In this document: in pieces, positions 37,001-49,000 of the stretch | Layout of the letters: each line of letters opens with the position of its first letter | Position numbering within the stretch: the stretch's first letter is position 1 | Assembly: GCA_936432065.2 (NCBI GenBank) | Contig: OW386286.2 | Span: forward strand, 114,725,519 to 114,789,518 | From: Rutpela maculata | Lineage: Eukaryota > Arthropoda > Insecta > Coleoptera > Cerambycidae | Length of the DNA stretch: 64,000 nt | Reading direction: 5' to 3' | Made by a program: the position numbers and the translations under genes | The notes under the pieces: model-generated | Seen by the model: the letters and a program-made list of their open reading frames with translations, nothing else | Database searches by the model: none | What the model was told of the DNA's origin: nothing

Positions 37001-40000
37001 TATCTTGGCAAGAACTTTAACCCGGACTACAGACAAAATTCCAGTTAGAGTGGTCAACTTGAACTCTCACTCAGTGACACTCAAAGAAGGCGAAGCAATT
37101 GGCTCTTATGAACCAGTTACATGGATTGCACGGTGCGAGGAGCAAATAGAAGAAAGCTCGTCTACAAATTTAGACAGGGAAGTTGTGGCCTTGTTGAGTT
37201 CCCAGTTTGAGCATTTATCCGAGGATGAGCGTAGGGAGGCAATTAAGTTCCTGAAGAAAGAAAGTACGGTATTTGCCAAAAACACAGAGGCCCTTACAAA
37301 GACTGATATAGTCCAGCATCGGATAAATACTGGTGACTCACCCGCCATTCGCCAACAGCCGAGGACGCTCCCTCTAGTGAAACAAGAAGAAGCTTCCGCA
37401 ATGATCCAGAAAATGCTAAAAGATGAAGTAATTGACTCCGCAAGCGTGACGTAGCATCGCCATTTTGGTTGAGGTAGATCAAGGGCCGCGTTCCAAACAA
37501 AGCTAGTTCTATACGTAAATGTCCATAGAGTGATTTTTGAAAGTGATTATTTTATGAAAGCTGTCATTTGCTTTTAAGGTAAATACATTTGCTTGTTCCT
37601 AGAGATATAAGGTATCTATTACTAAAATAATTTTCCGACAATTTGACTACTTTATGTGAAAAAAGTGGATGTAAAATAAATTGAGGTTATGTGTTGCTAT
37701 TTTCTAAGAGATGTTTTTATATTTTTTTAGGTAAAAAATAATTGGAAAACCATCAGTTACCATGGTCATGTGTTTTGCACCAACCTGCAAACATTACAGC
37801 ACAAGTCATACATGTAAATTTTTTGTTTTTCCGAAGGATAGAAAGGAATTAAGAAAGTGGATTAAATTAATAAGGTAGATACCATAAACATGGTTATTTT
37901 TTCATAAACTTCTTGACATGTATTGGAAAATGTTTTAGGCGGAAAGACAGAGAACCTGGTAAACATTCCCGTATTTGTAGTTGTCATTTCATTAATGGTG
38001 ATCGAAGCAATGGACCAACAATTTTTGATTTCAATGTGGCAAAAAAATTCGAGAGTTCGGAACAGAAAAGCAAAATTAAAAGGTAAACATGTAAATTTAT
38101 TTATTGTATGTAAAGTAAAATAGTGATATCACAGGGTGAAGACTATCGAAGCAGCTGACAGTGAAGCCGGGCCATCGGGTTTACAGAGACAAATATTAGG
38201 CAATATAACAAATAAAGAAGAAAGTATGACTTCAATTGAAGTGGGTACCACAGCACCATCTGAAACAAGTGCCGAGTCAGAAGTCGAGGCAGAAACCCCT
38301 TCAGAGGCAGAAACTCCTTTCGAGGTAGAAACTTCTGCCGTGGTAGACACTTCATCCAAAGTAGAAACTTCTTCCGAGGCTGCTCAAGTACAGTTTATAG
38401 CCATGTTGAATGCGGAAAACTATTTCCTTAAGGACGAAGTTAATAAGTTGAAAAATGACATAGAAAATTTAAGCAAAAGTTTCTCATTTCGCCACATTGA
38501 AAACAATGCTCATTTAATAACTGTTCATACAGGCCTTCCAAGTAAAGAAATATTTTTAGCTTTATTCTCCCTGTTTGAACATCGAAAGTTAAATTATTTT
38601 GCAGGGTGGCAAGTCGTGAAGATACCAAAAATTGACCAGTTATTACTTACTCTGATGAAATTAAAGTTAAATTTATTAAATGATGACTTGGCTTTAAGGT
38701 TTAATGTCAGCCGCGAAACAGTATCAAATGTTTTTAAAACATGGTTATTTGCGTTGCACGAAATATTATTTGAACAACTCATGAAGGATATTCCGTCACG
38801 GAATAAAAATAAAATGTGTATGCCTACTTCCTTCAGTTCTTTTACGAACTGCAGAATTATTGTTGACTGTACCGAACTAAGTACGATTCATCCAAAAAAT
38901 ATGGAAAGCCAACGAGCAACATACAGCTCATATAAACACAGAAACACTTTAAAAGGTCTCGTAGGAGTGGCACCAAATGGGGTGGTGACCTTCGCAAGCA
39001 AGTTGTAACCCGGTTCAACTTCTGATAAAAAAATTACTGAGCATTGTGGAATCACTAAACAGTTGTCGGCAGGAGATTTAGTCCTTGCAGACAAAGGTTT
39101 CTTAATCTCCGATGTGTTACCAGAAGGTGTCTCTCTGAATTTACCACCTTTCTTAACCACACCTCAGTTTACTGCTGCACAAGTTGTGAGGACGAGGACA
39201 ATCGCTAAAGCACGGATTCATGTAGAACGGGCCATAAGACGCATAAAGTGTTATGAAATTTTGTCTGCGATACCAGCCACATTAATGCCACATGCATCTG
39301 TGGTTTTTCAAGTCTGCGCAGCACTTACCAATTTGCATTTTCCTCTAATAAAGGAAGTTGAAAATCTGTACGATTATTAGGGTAATGTATATTTTTTATT
39401 TCTATTTTACATAATACAAGAAATTAGACAGGTTGGTTTTTAAATAGTTCTCGTTACTACAAAATATCATTTCATACCTAAAAACATATAAACTAAAACA
39501 AAAATGTTAAATATGTTATTATATAGTTAAAAAGTTTGGGAAAAATGTCTTTGTTTTCAAAACTTTTAAAGTTTTTCAATATATTGGACATGTTTTACGT
39601 ATAAAAAAAGCCTTCAAGTTTTGTAAATGAAAAATTATATAATCTATTTAACATTTTTGTTTTAGTTTGTGTATTTTCAAGTGTCAGGTAATATTTTGTA
39701 GTAATCAGAACTATTCAAAAACCAATCTGTGATCCATTTGGCGCGGCATTTTATTAAACATTTTTGTACGATCAAGCTGAGCTCATTTACAAGACTTGTT
39801 TCATTGACAGTTTCATTTACAGTTCCAGAATGGTACGTTTACTGTACAGCTAAATGGTAAATAGTTATTGTTTTGAATTCAATAGCTGTCAAGATGCCAA
39901 CTTTGAGATATTTTATACTATTTTTCTTTATTAATTTTGGCTCAATTCTACAAAATAGTATATTAAACATTCAGATTGATAAGGATATGTTACCTGTCAA

Positions 40001-43000
40001 AGCAATGTTTGTAGACTAAGCGAAACAAAATCTCCAATTTTGTCTGACATCAGTAAAACCTTAACAATCATGCTGGTTATATTTTTTGCACGATTAAGAA
40101 AAATTTCAGTAAGATGTTGAAATATTTACAAGCTACCGGGTTCACCAGAATAGTTAAGTAATGTACTTACCTACTTACCGTTCAGTTGAACAACTCTTGT
40201 AAGTAAACTAATTTGCTTGATCCTACAAAAAGATTATCATGTAATGATTGTTAAGGTATTTACCGATTTTAGACAATGTTGGACTTTACTTCGCTTAGTC
40301 TCTAAACATTGTCTTTGACTGGTAAATTGTCCTTTCCGATCTTAATGCTTAATAGGTATCTATTAAAAAAGCCTCAATTTAGGTTAGCGATCTCAGAGAA
40401 AAATTCCATTAAATTAGATTTATATAAGCTGCCTTTTAGAGTGAGATGCTTGCATCTCCACTGCTTTAAATGTTCGTTGAAATCGTTTTGCTTAAGAAAC
40501 TGTTTCTATTCCGTGAACGAATATTTAAATTCAAACAATTTTACAGATTTATTGTGAAGTACTTCTATATTCTTTAATTAATGTAATTTAGCACCTATAT
40601 TATATTCTATTTTTTTCTAATTTTGACATATAAAGTGACACTTTTCAAAACTGACTTAAGTGTCAAAACGTCCTACTTTATGTAACCAGTTATTATGAAA
40701 AGTAACATTTTACCTAACTGGTGAGGAAAAGTTCGTTATGTCATCAATTAGGAAAGATAAAAACAACTCTCAAAAAGATAAAGAAACAATGTTTATTCAA
40801 CACAAAATGGAATATTAAGTCCATAAAGTGGAAGCTTCTAAATTCTTCTTTCCTTCATAATACGCTAACAAAACCTTTTCACCTTATGTTATCCAATTGG
40901 GATTTCAAATAATATAATATTGTATTTTGGGTAAATAACGTCTGTCAATTTTGACATTAAAATTATAATGTGTGATAGCAGCAAATGTAACTATGAAAAA
41001 GATTACTTATTTTTTAAGATCTTTACATATACCTATTTCATTTATGTTTAAATTGTTTTTAGACTTTTAAAATTAGAAAAAATCATGTATGTAATAAGTT
41101 TCGAAAGACAATCTTGTGTAACTCGTGTTATTTTGCGGGATCTCGCTTCACTCGTCCCGCAAATTCAACTCGTTACACAAAATAACGTCTTTCGTAACTG
41201 GTTACATAAATAGCTATTATATGCCTACTTTAACGTATTTGTTCTTATTTATTTATTCTTTCTTCTTGCATTGTTTCTACTTATATTTAAGGTCCTGAAT
41301 CTGTAATTTATTATTTTGTTTGTAAAATTGTATTGTGTGTATTTTTTATATACTGTACTGTTATTTTGACCTGCTATAAATGTATGCTGTATGTGACGTA
41401 GTTAATAAAGTTCTATTCTATTCTGTGAATATTTGTTTCATGAAAATAATGCATTTATTTGCTTATATGAATCATAAGATTCTTGATTCAAAACATATTT
41501 AATCTGCGTGTGAAGGTCGTCTCTGGCTAGCTACCCTTGAGCCGGGGTTTGCAAATAAGTGATTATAGAAAAAAATGTAATCAAATACAGATCCTAATAA
41601 ATCTAAAATTAAATGAAGCATTGAAAAATAGCTTATAATTGGCTGAAAGACATCTCAGTCGATGACCATTTGATTATAGATAATAATATAATAATGAAAT
41701 AGTTATTTTTACAATTATTTTTTATTTTCAGTCACCAATAATGAAATAGCTTATTTAAAATACAATACAATAATAAGTAAAATACAATACAATATAATAT
41801 GTTAAAAATAAAATATGCTTGTGGGTTTACAAAGCTTAAACAAACGTGTAATTAAAATGTACGACAGATGTATTTATATGTATGTATATAATCAATAAAG
41901 AACTATTATTATTATTATTAGCTCATAATTTTACCAAGCAACATGTTTTTGGAAACTAATAAAATTATTTTATGATATTATCAACGCCCCTGGGACAGTA
42001 TAGCTGACAATATACCTTGCCTATTTTTCCTCAAATATAAAAAAAAACCAATTTATTTTATGAATTCAGTATTTAGTTTTATACATCATCAAACGTATTG
42101 GAAATTATATAGGATAAATACTCCTACAGATAAAAGGTTTGTAAATGTTCCAAGTTTACTATCCAATTCTCGTCCTTGTCAACTTTAACCAGGATATTTT
42201 CTCGGGGTGTCCAAATAAATAAATGGCATAGTTCCCGATTACAAATGGTCAAATTTCCTTGAATCTGGTGGTAATATTCGTGTTTTTTATTCACTATCAC
42301 TTCTCCATCTCCATCAACATAAACAATATACGAGTGATCCGTTTGTAATTCTACACTCATTAATTTATCTCTAAATTTGTAGGGGCACTTTATCTCTATG
42401 ATAGCATTGTTTCCAACAAGACCATCTGGGCTACTCCCAAGGAAACCGCACTCACTCAGCCATAGCCCTGTTGGCACGACTTCAAGTTTGGTCTCTTCTG
42501 TAAATTCTCTGATGGCCTGGCCTTCGTTGATGTTACCCCATTGCACAGCCTTGATGTTTTCTAGACTGTAGAAACCTGTCGAATTAAAAAAAGTATATTG
42601 TAATGTAAAATTATATAGTCGTCAATTTAAAGTGAGCAGTGCCGTGAAAGTAATTCGACAATTTCTCCTACGTCCCTGAACCGATTAAAAAAATTTTTTG
42701 ATGGATTTTCAGAGACAACTTTATAGAATGGTACTAGGCCATTGGAAACCAAAGAAAAGAAAACATTTTTTTCTCAATAGCCTAAGTACCATTCTGCAAA
42801 GTTGTCTTTAACAGCCTATAAAAAAAAAATTGTATCGGAGCAATTGTGGAATTACGAAATCATTTTCTTAAGCACGGCACCACCACTCTTCAGACAGCGA
42901 AATCAGCAATAAATCTCATACTTCCCTCCTGATTTCAACTGTAATACCCTGAATTAATTCAACTATATAAGTATACTGAGTGATTAGTAACAATCCTTAA

Positions 43001-46000
43001 AATCTTTACAGAATTCATTCTATGAATATGAAATTTAAAAATTAATTTTGCTTAACATTTCCTGTTCAGCAGAAGAAAATAACAATTTTTTCTAAAGTAA
43101 ATATATGGGCAACTACTGTATCTTCTATTAATCACAGAAACAGTTCGTATACCAAATCTAACTGCAACTTTTAATACCCCACAAATTACTTTATGCATCT
43201 ACTTGTTGTATGTAAAGTTTAGTCCCATTTCATAGTATTACTTAATAGAACAAAAAAAATTGTAAAGTACAAAGTGCATAAAAAAATTTTTACATACCAG
43301 TTAATCGTTTATACAATGATTGGGGGTATTTCTTTCTACTGACGGCTGCCAAAACAGCACCAAAATTACTTCCTGTCAGCCTATTTTTGCGGCATATCAG
43401 CCAGTTTTCATTTTTTGACTGACCCACTGTTATGGCACAAACTTTTTTAATCGTTTCTTGAGATAGCTTCATTTTGTCAAGAAAGCACTTCTGCTTATCC
43501 TCTGCTGCCAAATATGTTTCCGAAAAAATAAATTCTTCTACGTCTGGAATCAGATCGAGTACAACTGTTGGCTCGGGGCCTAGGAGCCACGTGAAACCAA
43601 CAGCAGTACCAAACTGTTGCAGAGTTGTGCGGAAATTTGTTATCTCTGCCTCTGATAATTTTGTATCACAAGATACGTGACTTTTCCCTACATAAATGTC
43701 ATCAATGGTCTTGACCTCTTCTTCCTTACTTTTTTTGGCAGCCCATTGACATTCTACGTCGGTAACTGAGATGTTATGGTGACCAAATATACAGAGAGCG
43801 GCAACGTGGTGACACAGATACTGACCCCTGGGACATGTACAGGATGCATCCTTTATTTCTCCATCCTTGAAGAGGTTAACCTATAAATAACATGCATGAA
43901 GCAGTTATAAAAATTAACACGCTAATAAATATATTACTTACCTCAACATTGTAAATGCGATCTCTCATACTAGCATGAACTTCTCCCCTTATTAAAAGTA
44001 ACTCAGGTACAAAATGAAACGATTTAATGTGGTTAGATTCCACTGCATTTTCACCTCTTGCTATCAATCTTTTCTCATCAGCCTTGGAAAAGAAATTTAC
44101 GATGGCGCTGAGTTTCAGGACATGCTTCGTCTGAGCCATTATGGTACTGTAAACAATCAAATTTTTATTTTATTACAGTAAAAAAAATAAAATAAATATA
44201 TATTTATTTTATTACAGTAAAAAAAATAAAATAAATATATATAGTATATACAGAAAGTTACGCTTTTTAATGTTTTAGAAAGTTTTATTAAAACTTAAAC
44301 TCGACACGTGTTTCAGCTTCTTTAGACCCTCGTCAAGAGTAAAAACTAAGTAAGTAATACTAGTAATACGAGTAATACTAAGTTTAAAATTAAGTTGCTA
44401 GTAGGTGTATATATATGAAACTTATAATTTATGAAATGGGATTGTGATGGGATTAGCCTAAACCTTACAATTCTACCTGGGGATTACTAAAAGCAATAAA
44501 ATAAATTAAAATTAGAAATAGAATGCCTAATTTACCATAAAATATACTGCACAGTTCCTTGAATTTTAACAACCTTATCTAAAATGTTAGAACCCATGGA
44601 GATCTGCTGTTCGTTTGTTACGTTTTTATTATTTTTTACAGCCTTCATTATTTCTAATTCTGATCTGTTATTGTTACAAGGATCTATGTTATAGAATAAA
44701 TTAACTACCTATACTAATATTGTCTTCGAATTGAATATTACTTAGAGTTCACTGCTAATTGGGTATTTACCGCTAATAACTCTACCTCTTGCTTGTTATG
44801 TAAATTAGGGGAATATTTTAGACCTTTTTCTAAGTTCTTTATTACTTATTAGAAATAAAAATTGTGGAACTGATACACATAACCTAACTATCCTTGTTTA
44901 CATTGAATTATTTGCAACAAGGTCATGTAATTCTTGAAAATTAAGTTTTTAATAGATGCACTATGTCTATGGGGATATGTGAAGCCACTTACCGCAAATA
45001 TCCAATGAAAATATAAATATATTAATCACTTTCAAAAACTCTCTTATGCAAAAACACATACAACTTTATTTTGTTTGGAACGCGGACCATTACCTATCTC
45101 AACAAAATGGCGGTCGTGACGACATCACTTGCGGAGTCAATTGAAGAGTCAACTAGTCCCTGGTCGTCGCCAGTAGTTCTGGTTGTCAAAAAGGACGGAA
45201 CTTTAAGATTTTGCGTCGATTATAGAAAGTCGAACGATGTCACGAAGAAAGACAGCTACCCTTTGCCACGAATTGATGACACATTAAGCACGCTGGCAGG
45301 TTCACGGTGGTTTTCAACCTTAGACCTTAGGAGCGGGTACTGGCAAGTGGGACTTCACCCCGATGACAAAGAAAAGACGGCTTTCTCAACAGGCAGTGGT
45401 CTTTACCAGTTTACAGTGGTGCCTTTTGGACTTTGCAATGCGCCGGCTACTTTTGAAAGATTGGTGGAATTTGAACTCCGAGGGTTGACTTGAAGACGTG
45501 CCTGGTTTATCTTGATGACGTGTTGGTTATGGGTCGGGCCTTTAAGGAACATTTGCGAAACCTTCAGGAAGTATTCGGGAGAGTTAGGAAAGCACACCTG
45601 AAGTTGAATCCAAAGGAGTGCTTACTGTTCCAGAAAGAAGTCAAATTCCTTGGACACGGTTCATCGGATGGAATACAAACAGATCCGGTCAAAATTTCAG
45701 CAGTACGAGACTGGCCGAGACCATCAAATGTTCATGAAGTGCGAAGCTTCCTTGGACTATGCACTTATTACAGACGCTTTGTGGAAGGGTTTGCGGATAT
45801 TGCGAAGCCACTACACCGGTTGACAGGAAAAAGTGAAGTACCAGTGGACACCAGAATGTGAAACGTCCTGGAGGAAGTTGAAGGCAGCATTATGCACTAG
45901 TCCTGTGCTAGCATATCCACAATGGAACGGCCTTTATATCCTGGAGACTGATGCTAGCAATTCTTCGGTTGGTCCCAAATGTCCTGTCCCAAATCCAGAA

Positions 46001-49000
46001 TGGGCAGGAAAGAGTGATCGAGTACTTCAGCAAGGTGCTGTCTAAACCGGAAAGGAATTATTGTGTAACAAGGAAAGAACTATTAGCCATTGTCAAATCC
46101 GTGGACCATTTCCATAAATACCTGTATGGACAACATTTCAAGATTCGGACCGACCATGCTGCGTTAAAATGGTTATTACAAATGAAAGCCCCAGAAGGTC
46201 AACTGGCTCGCTGGATACAGAGGTTGCAGCAATATGATTTCAAAATCAAGCATCGACCTGGGAGATCTCATAAAAATGCAGATGCCCTATCCAGAAGACC
46301 GTGCAAGGAAGATTGCAAACACTGCCAACGTGTAGAGAAACTGCAGGGCATGGTAGCAGTCAACTCTATTAAGATAGATCTTCCAGACGATTGGACAAAG
46401 GAAGCTCTAAGGCAAGAGCAATTGAACGATGCAGAAATTGGGCCTATATTGAGAGCAAAAGAAGGTGGAACCCGTCCAGAATGGAAAGATGTTTCAGACA
46501 AAGGAGTGGGGCTGAAGACTTTATGGGCACAATGGGATTCGCTTAGGGTCATAGACGGGCTATTAAAGAGAGCATGGGAAAGCCCGGATGGCAAGGAAGT
46601 TGTTATGCGTCTAGTGATTCCCAGGTGTAGAGTACCAAAAGTACTCCAGGAGATGCATGATGGAGCATCTGGCGGACACTTTGCAATCAATAAGACCCTG
46701 AATAAGGTGAGGGAGCGATTTTACTGGATCAATAGTCGACAAGATGTGGGGGCTTGGTGTCGCAAATGCAAGATTTGTGCGGCCAGTAAAGGACCACAGA
46801 CTAGGAGTAATGGTCAATTGCAGCAATATAACGTCGGTGCTCCTTTTGAGATAATTGCGATCGATATTGCTGGCCCCAGTGACCACTGATGGCAATAAAT
46901 ACATCCTGGTTGCCATGGATTATTTCAGTAAGTGGCCAGAAGCCTATACCATTCCAAATCAGGAGGCTGTAACTGTGGCGAAGGTTTTGGTGGATAACCT
47001 GGTATGTCGATTTGGGGTACCTCTTTAGTTACATTCAGATCAAGGGAGAAACTTTGAATCAGAGGTGTTCCAGGAAATCTGCAAATTATTGGGAATCCAC
47101 AAGACACGGACAGCTCTTCATCCCCAATCAGATGCAATGGTGGAGCGGCATAACAAAACCATAAGGGAACATCTTTCCAAGGTGGTTCATAAAAAGCGGC
47201 AAGATTGGGATCGTCACTTGCCGTTCTTCTTCATGGCATACAGGGCTACCATTCATAAGACTACAAAACAGACGCCGGCTTGTGTGGTATTTGGACGTGA
47301 AATCAGACTGCCGTGTGACCTAATGTTTGGAACACCAGGCAGGGAATCCCTCTCCGTGAACAATTATGTAGATGGGATTAGAGAGCGGTTAAGAAATGTC
47401 CATGAATTGGTTCGCGGCCAAATCATCATAGCCAGTGATCGAATGAAAGCTCGTTATGACCGTAAGTCCAGTTCAGGAGGATTCAAGGCAGGAGATCTGG
47501 TTTGCTGTACAACCCTCAACGAAAGAAGGGCAAGTCCCCAAAGCTTCAACCGCCTTCGGAAGGACCATACTCTGTCATCACCCGAATCAATGATATTGTA
47601 TATCGAATTCAAAGGAGTAAAAAGTCGAAGATGAAAATCGTACACTTGGATAGACTGGCGAAGTATGTGAAAGAGGCTGAATTGCTTAAGGAGGGGGCAG
47701 TGTTATGTGCTGCAACTCCCAGAATGTAGGCAACACAGAATTCAATTAATTTGGATGTCTGAATGTAGAGATTTGCACCTATTAGAGAAAGAACCTACTA
47801 GAAGCCCTAGAGGGATGACATCTATTCTGGAACTATCTGGAGAATGGTGACGTTATACAGAAAATTCGGGATTCTTCATCTTTAGGTATATAAGGCATGG
47901 AGTAAACCAGAGTGGACAGTTAAGTTTTTGGTAGCAAGTCAGTAAGATCAGAAGAGTAAAGTGATCAAGTGCCTAAAATAGTGAATTATTATAGTATTTA
48001 GTAGTAGATTAGTAAAGTAAATTATTAATTTTAATTAGTAGTTTAATAAATTAGTGTTTAGTGTTACCCTGGTGTTATAATTTCCGAATCCACGATACAG
48101 GGTGTTTACAAAAAGGGTGTAAGAACGTCACAATATATATTGCAGGTAGAACACGTATACCTGGTTTTTGGGCATTTTCTTTGAGTGGTTTTCCTACCGT
48201 CAACGACTTTCATGTGTTTATAGTATTGGATATAGCACTAGCACTGGATGTAAGATAGGACTAAATTTGTGAGGCATATGTAAATGCCTCACCGGTCCAA
48301 TGTGTCTATTTTATTGATCCCATTTCACTGCCCCTGATATTTTGCCTCTTTAGGTAGATGCTTACTTGCCTACCATCTGATGCTGCCATGATATAAAACA
48401 TACGGACTATACATTTACAATTAATGGTTTAACATAAAATTATTTAATAACTGGTTTGAACTTAATCAAATGCTGTACTTATTGAATTCAATAAAATGCT
48501 GCAATCATGTGTTCTATACAGGTTTCATCCATTTGAAAATTTTAAAAAGAACTTATCGTTCTTAAAAATACAATTGCCCAGTTTTAAAGAAAAATTGAGA
48601 CTACTTGGTTTTTAGAACAATTTTTATTTTTACATCTAGAATGCAATAAGTGCATTTAACTTAATATAATGGACCAAACCAAGCAGGATTGGCATATTTA
48701 AAACATCGCACTGTGTTTTAAACAAATGTTTAAAACATTTAATACACAATGCAATGTTTTAAACAACTGTTTAAAACACAGTTTAAAATGCAGTGCAATG
48801 TTTTAAACAAATGTATTATTTTGCAGTTTGTGGAAAAGCAGGAAACGTGCCGATGATAGTCCATTCCGATAAATAATTTCGATATAAACAGTAAACACAC
48901 TCAAAAACGTAGCCTCTGTAGTCTTACTCATATGTATGAAATGGTCAGTGGTCACATGCACTAAACTGAGCATTTATTTGTAGAGTGTAGTAAAATCTGT

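Larger units (their letters stand above)
37434..45138 (+). mobile_element. ISL2EU-like DNA transposon (7.7 kb) with two genes
   Basis: Inverted termini start GACTCCGCAAG at both ends and continue imperfectly for about 80 bp (shared CGCCATTTTG and CCGCGTTCCAAACAAA). AATT is duplicated (37430-37433, 45139-45142). Excision in silico restores the gypsy RT frame DEVI-EESTSPW. Inside are two convergent multi-exon genes: a THAP-DDE transposase (+, 37762-39380) and a SWIM-YqaJ nuclease (-, 42124-44139). This gene pair is the hallmark I know for the ISL2EU group. Several hairpin MITEs fill the space between the genes. Confidence 0.85.
35722..48136 (+). mobile_element. Ty3/gypsy LTR retrotransposon, 12.4 kb with nested insertion
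   Basis: Two 432-bp LTRs (35726-36157, 47701-48132) begin TGTTATG and end CA, and lie within ATAT duplications (35722-35725, 48133-48136). After the 5' LTR comes a primer-binding site (TTGGTGTCAGAAGCGG). Before the 3' LTR is a purine tract (AAGGAGGGGGCAG). The order PR-RT-RNase H-integrase identifies Ty3/gypsy. I see no envelope gene. The LTRs differ at about 20 of 432 positions by eye, so the insertion is not recent. A 7.7 kb DNA transposon (37434-45138) interrupts RT. Without it the element is about 4.7 kb. Confidence 0.95.

Noticed and set aside
35362..48305. A piggyBac-like MITE surrounding the gypsy element (ACACATTG termini near 35362 and 48300)
   Set aside because: The end similarity is short and the TTAA duplication is not clear, so I do not list it.
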